Origin: Candidatus Electryonea clarkiae
GTDB lineage: Bacteria > Electryoneota > Electryoneia > Electryoneales > Electryoneaceae
Direction: 5' to 3'
Assembly (NCBI GenBank): GCA_030765455.1
Contig: JAVCCM010000073.1
Location: forward strand, 1-64,000
DNA: 64,000 nucleotides
How positions within the stretch are numbered: position 1 is the stretch's first letter; each line of letters starts with the position of its first letter. The position numbers and the translations under genes were made by a program. The notes under the pieces are model-generated. The model was not told the DNA's origin. It did not search any database and saw only the letters and a list, made by a program, of their open reading frames with translations. This document shows positions 62,797 through 64,000 of the stretch, in pieces.

Positions 62797-63885
62797 TTAC
62801 CAGTTTCTTCCCTCCAACTCTATTATGACCTTTTCAAGAAATTTTTTCATTCCATGTTGTTGATAATACTCATAGGCTATCAGGAATCCTGTTCCATAGT
62901 TGGGATCAGGAGATAAATCCATTCTTTTACGAAGAGCTGCTGCCATATCTGAGTCAAGAGATTCGTAGATGATACTCGATGCAACATGAGCGCTTCCTTC
63001 CCTCCAGGGAGGATTATCACCGTCAGCGCCCCGCTCATGTTGCCAGGTATGGAATAACTCATGCGCTATTACAGCGGACATTAGATCACGAGGTAAAAAT
63101 CTAAGGAGATAAATTTTAGCTTCCTGTCTCATAAGAGTACCGTTAAGCATCTCACTTTCTATTACGTAAAGACCGTGCGCATCTCCACTGTTTTTGCCAA
63201 ATTCATTTAGAATAGTTTTGCTCACCAACTCGATCCTGATCTCATCAATAGGTGTATATATTTCAATTCCAGCGTTCGCAAGAACTTGCGCTGTCTGCAC
63301 CATTAATTTGTGCGCTGTTTGAATATCATCAACTGCTGTTTCACGGCAGTTGTCGCACTGGATTCTACCATCGGAAAAAGTCCAGTAATTTTCATCAACA
63401 ATTCTTCCGCAGGAGTCGCAGATTTTTAGTTCTGACAGGTGTTTCGTATGGAAACGTTGTCCCAAGTGATTCATACCATATTCTTCTGTCAGCGGGGCTT
63501 TGCAGATATCACAGCGAGGTGCATCATGATTCAGATAGCAATCCTGATGATAATATTTATCACCTATAATTGTATCGGTGCCGATAATATTCTTTTCGCA
63601 GATTTCGCAAAGCGGAGTGTCTTTAGTAAGGTAGCACTTCGAGTGGTATAGCTTTCCCTCATCTTCGGTAAAGTCTCCTGTTATTAATTCGGTGCAGATG
63701 GAGCATGTCAGGCACCAGGGATGAACAGGTTTACCTAAGGCCTCTTCATACTCCCCGGTTATGTACTTATTACAGACAGAACACTTTATTACTTGTGCAT
63801 GGATCTGAGCGGGAAGTATTGAAAATCCTACCACCAACGAGCTAATAATTGCAATTTGAAAGATATTAAGTAGATATGAAGTCAT
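62797..63885 (-). CDS. LIM-domain zinc-binding protein with DA1-like metallopeptidase domain
   Basis: From Met38 of the longest frame (ATG at 63885) the protein has 362 residues and a signal peptide (IFQIAIISSLVVGFSILPAQ). Cysteine pairs follow in LIM spacing: Cys35-x2-Cys38, His55-x2-Cys58-x2-Cys61-x2-Cys64, then CEIC (93-96), CDIC (125-128), CDSC (156-159) and CDNC (177-180). The C-terminal domain has the zinc peptidase motif HELFH (275-279, AVIAHELFHTWQHERG), with Glu296 (WREGSAH) as a possible third ligand, and LIAYEYY. This matches the plant DA1 layout of LIM followed by peptidase. The frame extends upstream to 63996 but that part looks repeat-derived. A secreted protease is likely; its target is unknown. 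Confidence 0.8.
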   Translation of the reverse strand: MTSYLLNIFQIAIISSLVVGFSILPAQIHAQVIKCSVCNKYITGEYEEALGKPVHPWCLTCSICTELITGDFTEDEGKLYHSKCYLTKDTPLCEICEKNIIGTDTIIGDKYYHQDCYLNHDAPRCDICKAPLTEEYGMNHLGQRFHTKHLSELKICDSCGRIVDENYWTFSDGRIQCDNCRETAVDDIQTAHKLMVQTAQVLANAGIEIYTPIDEIRIELVSKTILNEFGKNSGDAHGLYVIESEMLNGTLMRQEAKIYLLRFLPRDLMSAVIAHELFHTWQHERGADGDNPPWREGSAHVASSIIYESLDSDMAAALRKRMDLSPDPNYGTGFLIAYEYYQQHGMKKFLEKVIIELEGRNW

Positions 63886-63996
63886 CAATATTATTAATGG
63901 CAAGCGTAACCCGAATTCTTGAACCGTAGCGAAGCGAAGCTCGGCAAAGCCCATCCTGGACGATATATATCTGGGGCCAAAATTCCGTTTATTCAT
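63886..63996 (-). repeat. Probable repeat-derived extension upstream of the LIM protein
   Basis: The 37 codons before the chosen start translate to MGFAELRFATVQEFGLRLP-like text, which resembles, from memory, peptides produced by a dispersed repeat rather than a protein N-terminus. It places the signal peptide unusually far inside. No ribosome site is visible at either start. Confidence 0.3.
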
Positions 63997-64000
63997 GATC

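Overview
The window looks like a chromosomal segment of an uncultured Gram-negative bacterium of the Fibrobacteres-Chlorobi-Bacteroidetes (FCB) superphylum. The reasons are several secreted proteins ending in type IX-secretion-like C-terminal sorting domains (NYPNPFNP-type motif followed by a GxYFVKL-type end), an LPS export set (LptF, LptG and an LptD-like barrel), a type IV pilus locus, ferredoxin-dependent central metabolism, and dispersed palindromic repeats of the kind common in such genomes. I cannot name the phylum from this sequence. I saw no rRNA, tRNA or CRISPR array.

Layout. 1-5000: a 5'-truncated subtilisin-like protease overlapped by the tail of another ORF, then a BNR-repeat secreted protein. 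4737-6104: a HigBA toxin-antitoxin pair set among repeats. 6105-11738 (minus strand): a sensor histidine kinase, an ECF sigma factor with zinc anti-sigma factor, a TPR protein and a DtxR-type metal regulator. 11932-15960: LptF/LptG, RmlC epimerase, dCMP deaminase and an FmdB zinc ribbon. 16005-17240 (minus): an MFS permease. 17550-23049: RarA, an LptD-like protein and a lamin-tail secreted protein, two of them carrying dispersed repeats at their 5' ends. 23352-26114: a COG2403-type P-loop protein (cyclic 2,3-diphosphoglycerate synthetase-like) next to carbamate kinase. 26311-32331: SucCD and, after a terminator and a barrel protein, the four-subunit 2-oxoacid:ferredoxin oxidoreductase KorDABC, which together would interconvert 2-oxoglutarate and succinate through succinyl-CoA.

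33688-53901 is a large same-strand cluster. It holds an ECF sigma factor and a membrane anti-sigma-like protein, then a nearly complete type IV pilus assembly set: major pilin, PilT, two minor pilins, a GspK/PilX-like large pilin, PilM, PilN, PilO, PilP, PilQ, PilB, PilC and PilD. Inserted between pilQ and pilB are a Wza-like SLBB-repeat export protein, translationally coupled to pilQ, and a lipoprotein of about 1100 residues made of Ig-like repeats. Neither belongs to the standard pilus set, and they are the best candidates here for an undescribed variant of a known machine.

54179-61344 holds three tandem paralogues of an unrecognised secreted family with Asp-box motifs and sorting domains. 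The middle copy is broken by a one-base deletion that can be placed to the base. The window closes on the minus strand with a double winged-helix plus PD-(D/E)XK nuclease-like protein and a eukaryote-like LIM-domain/DA1-type metallopeptidase.
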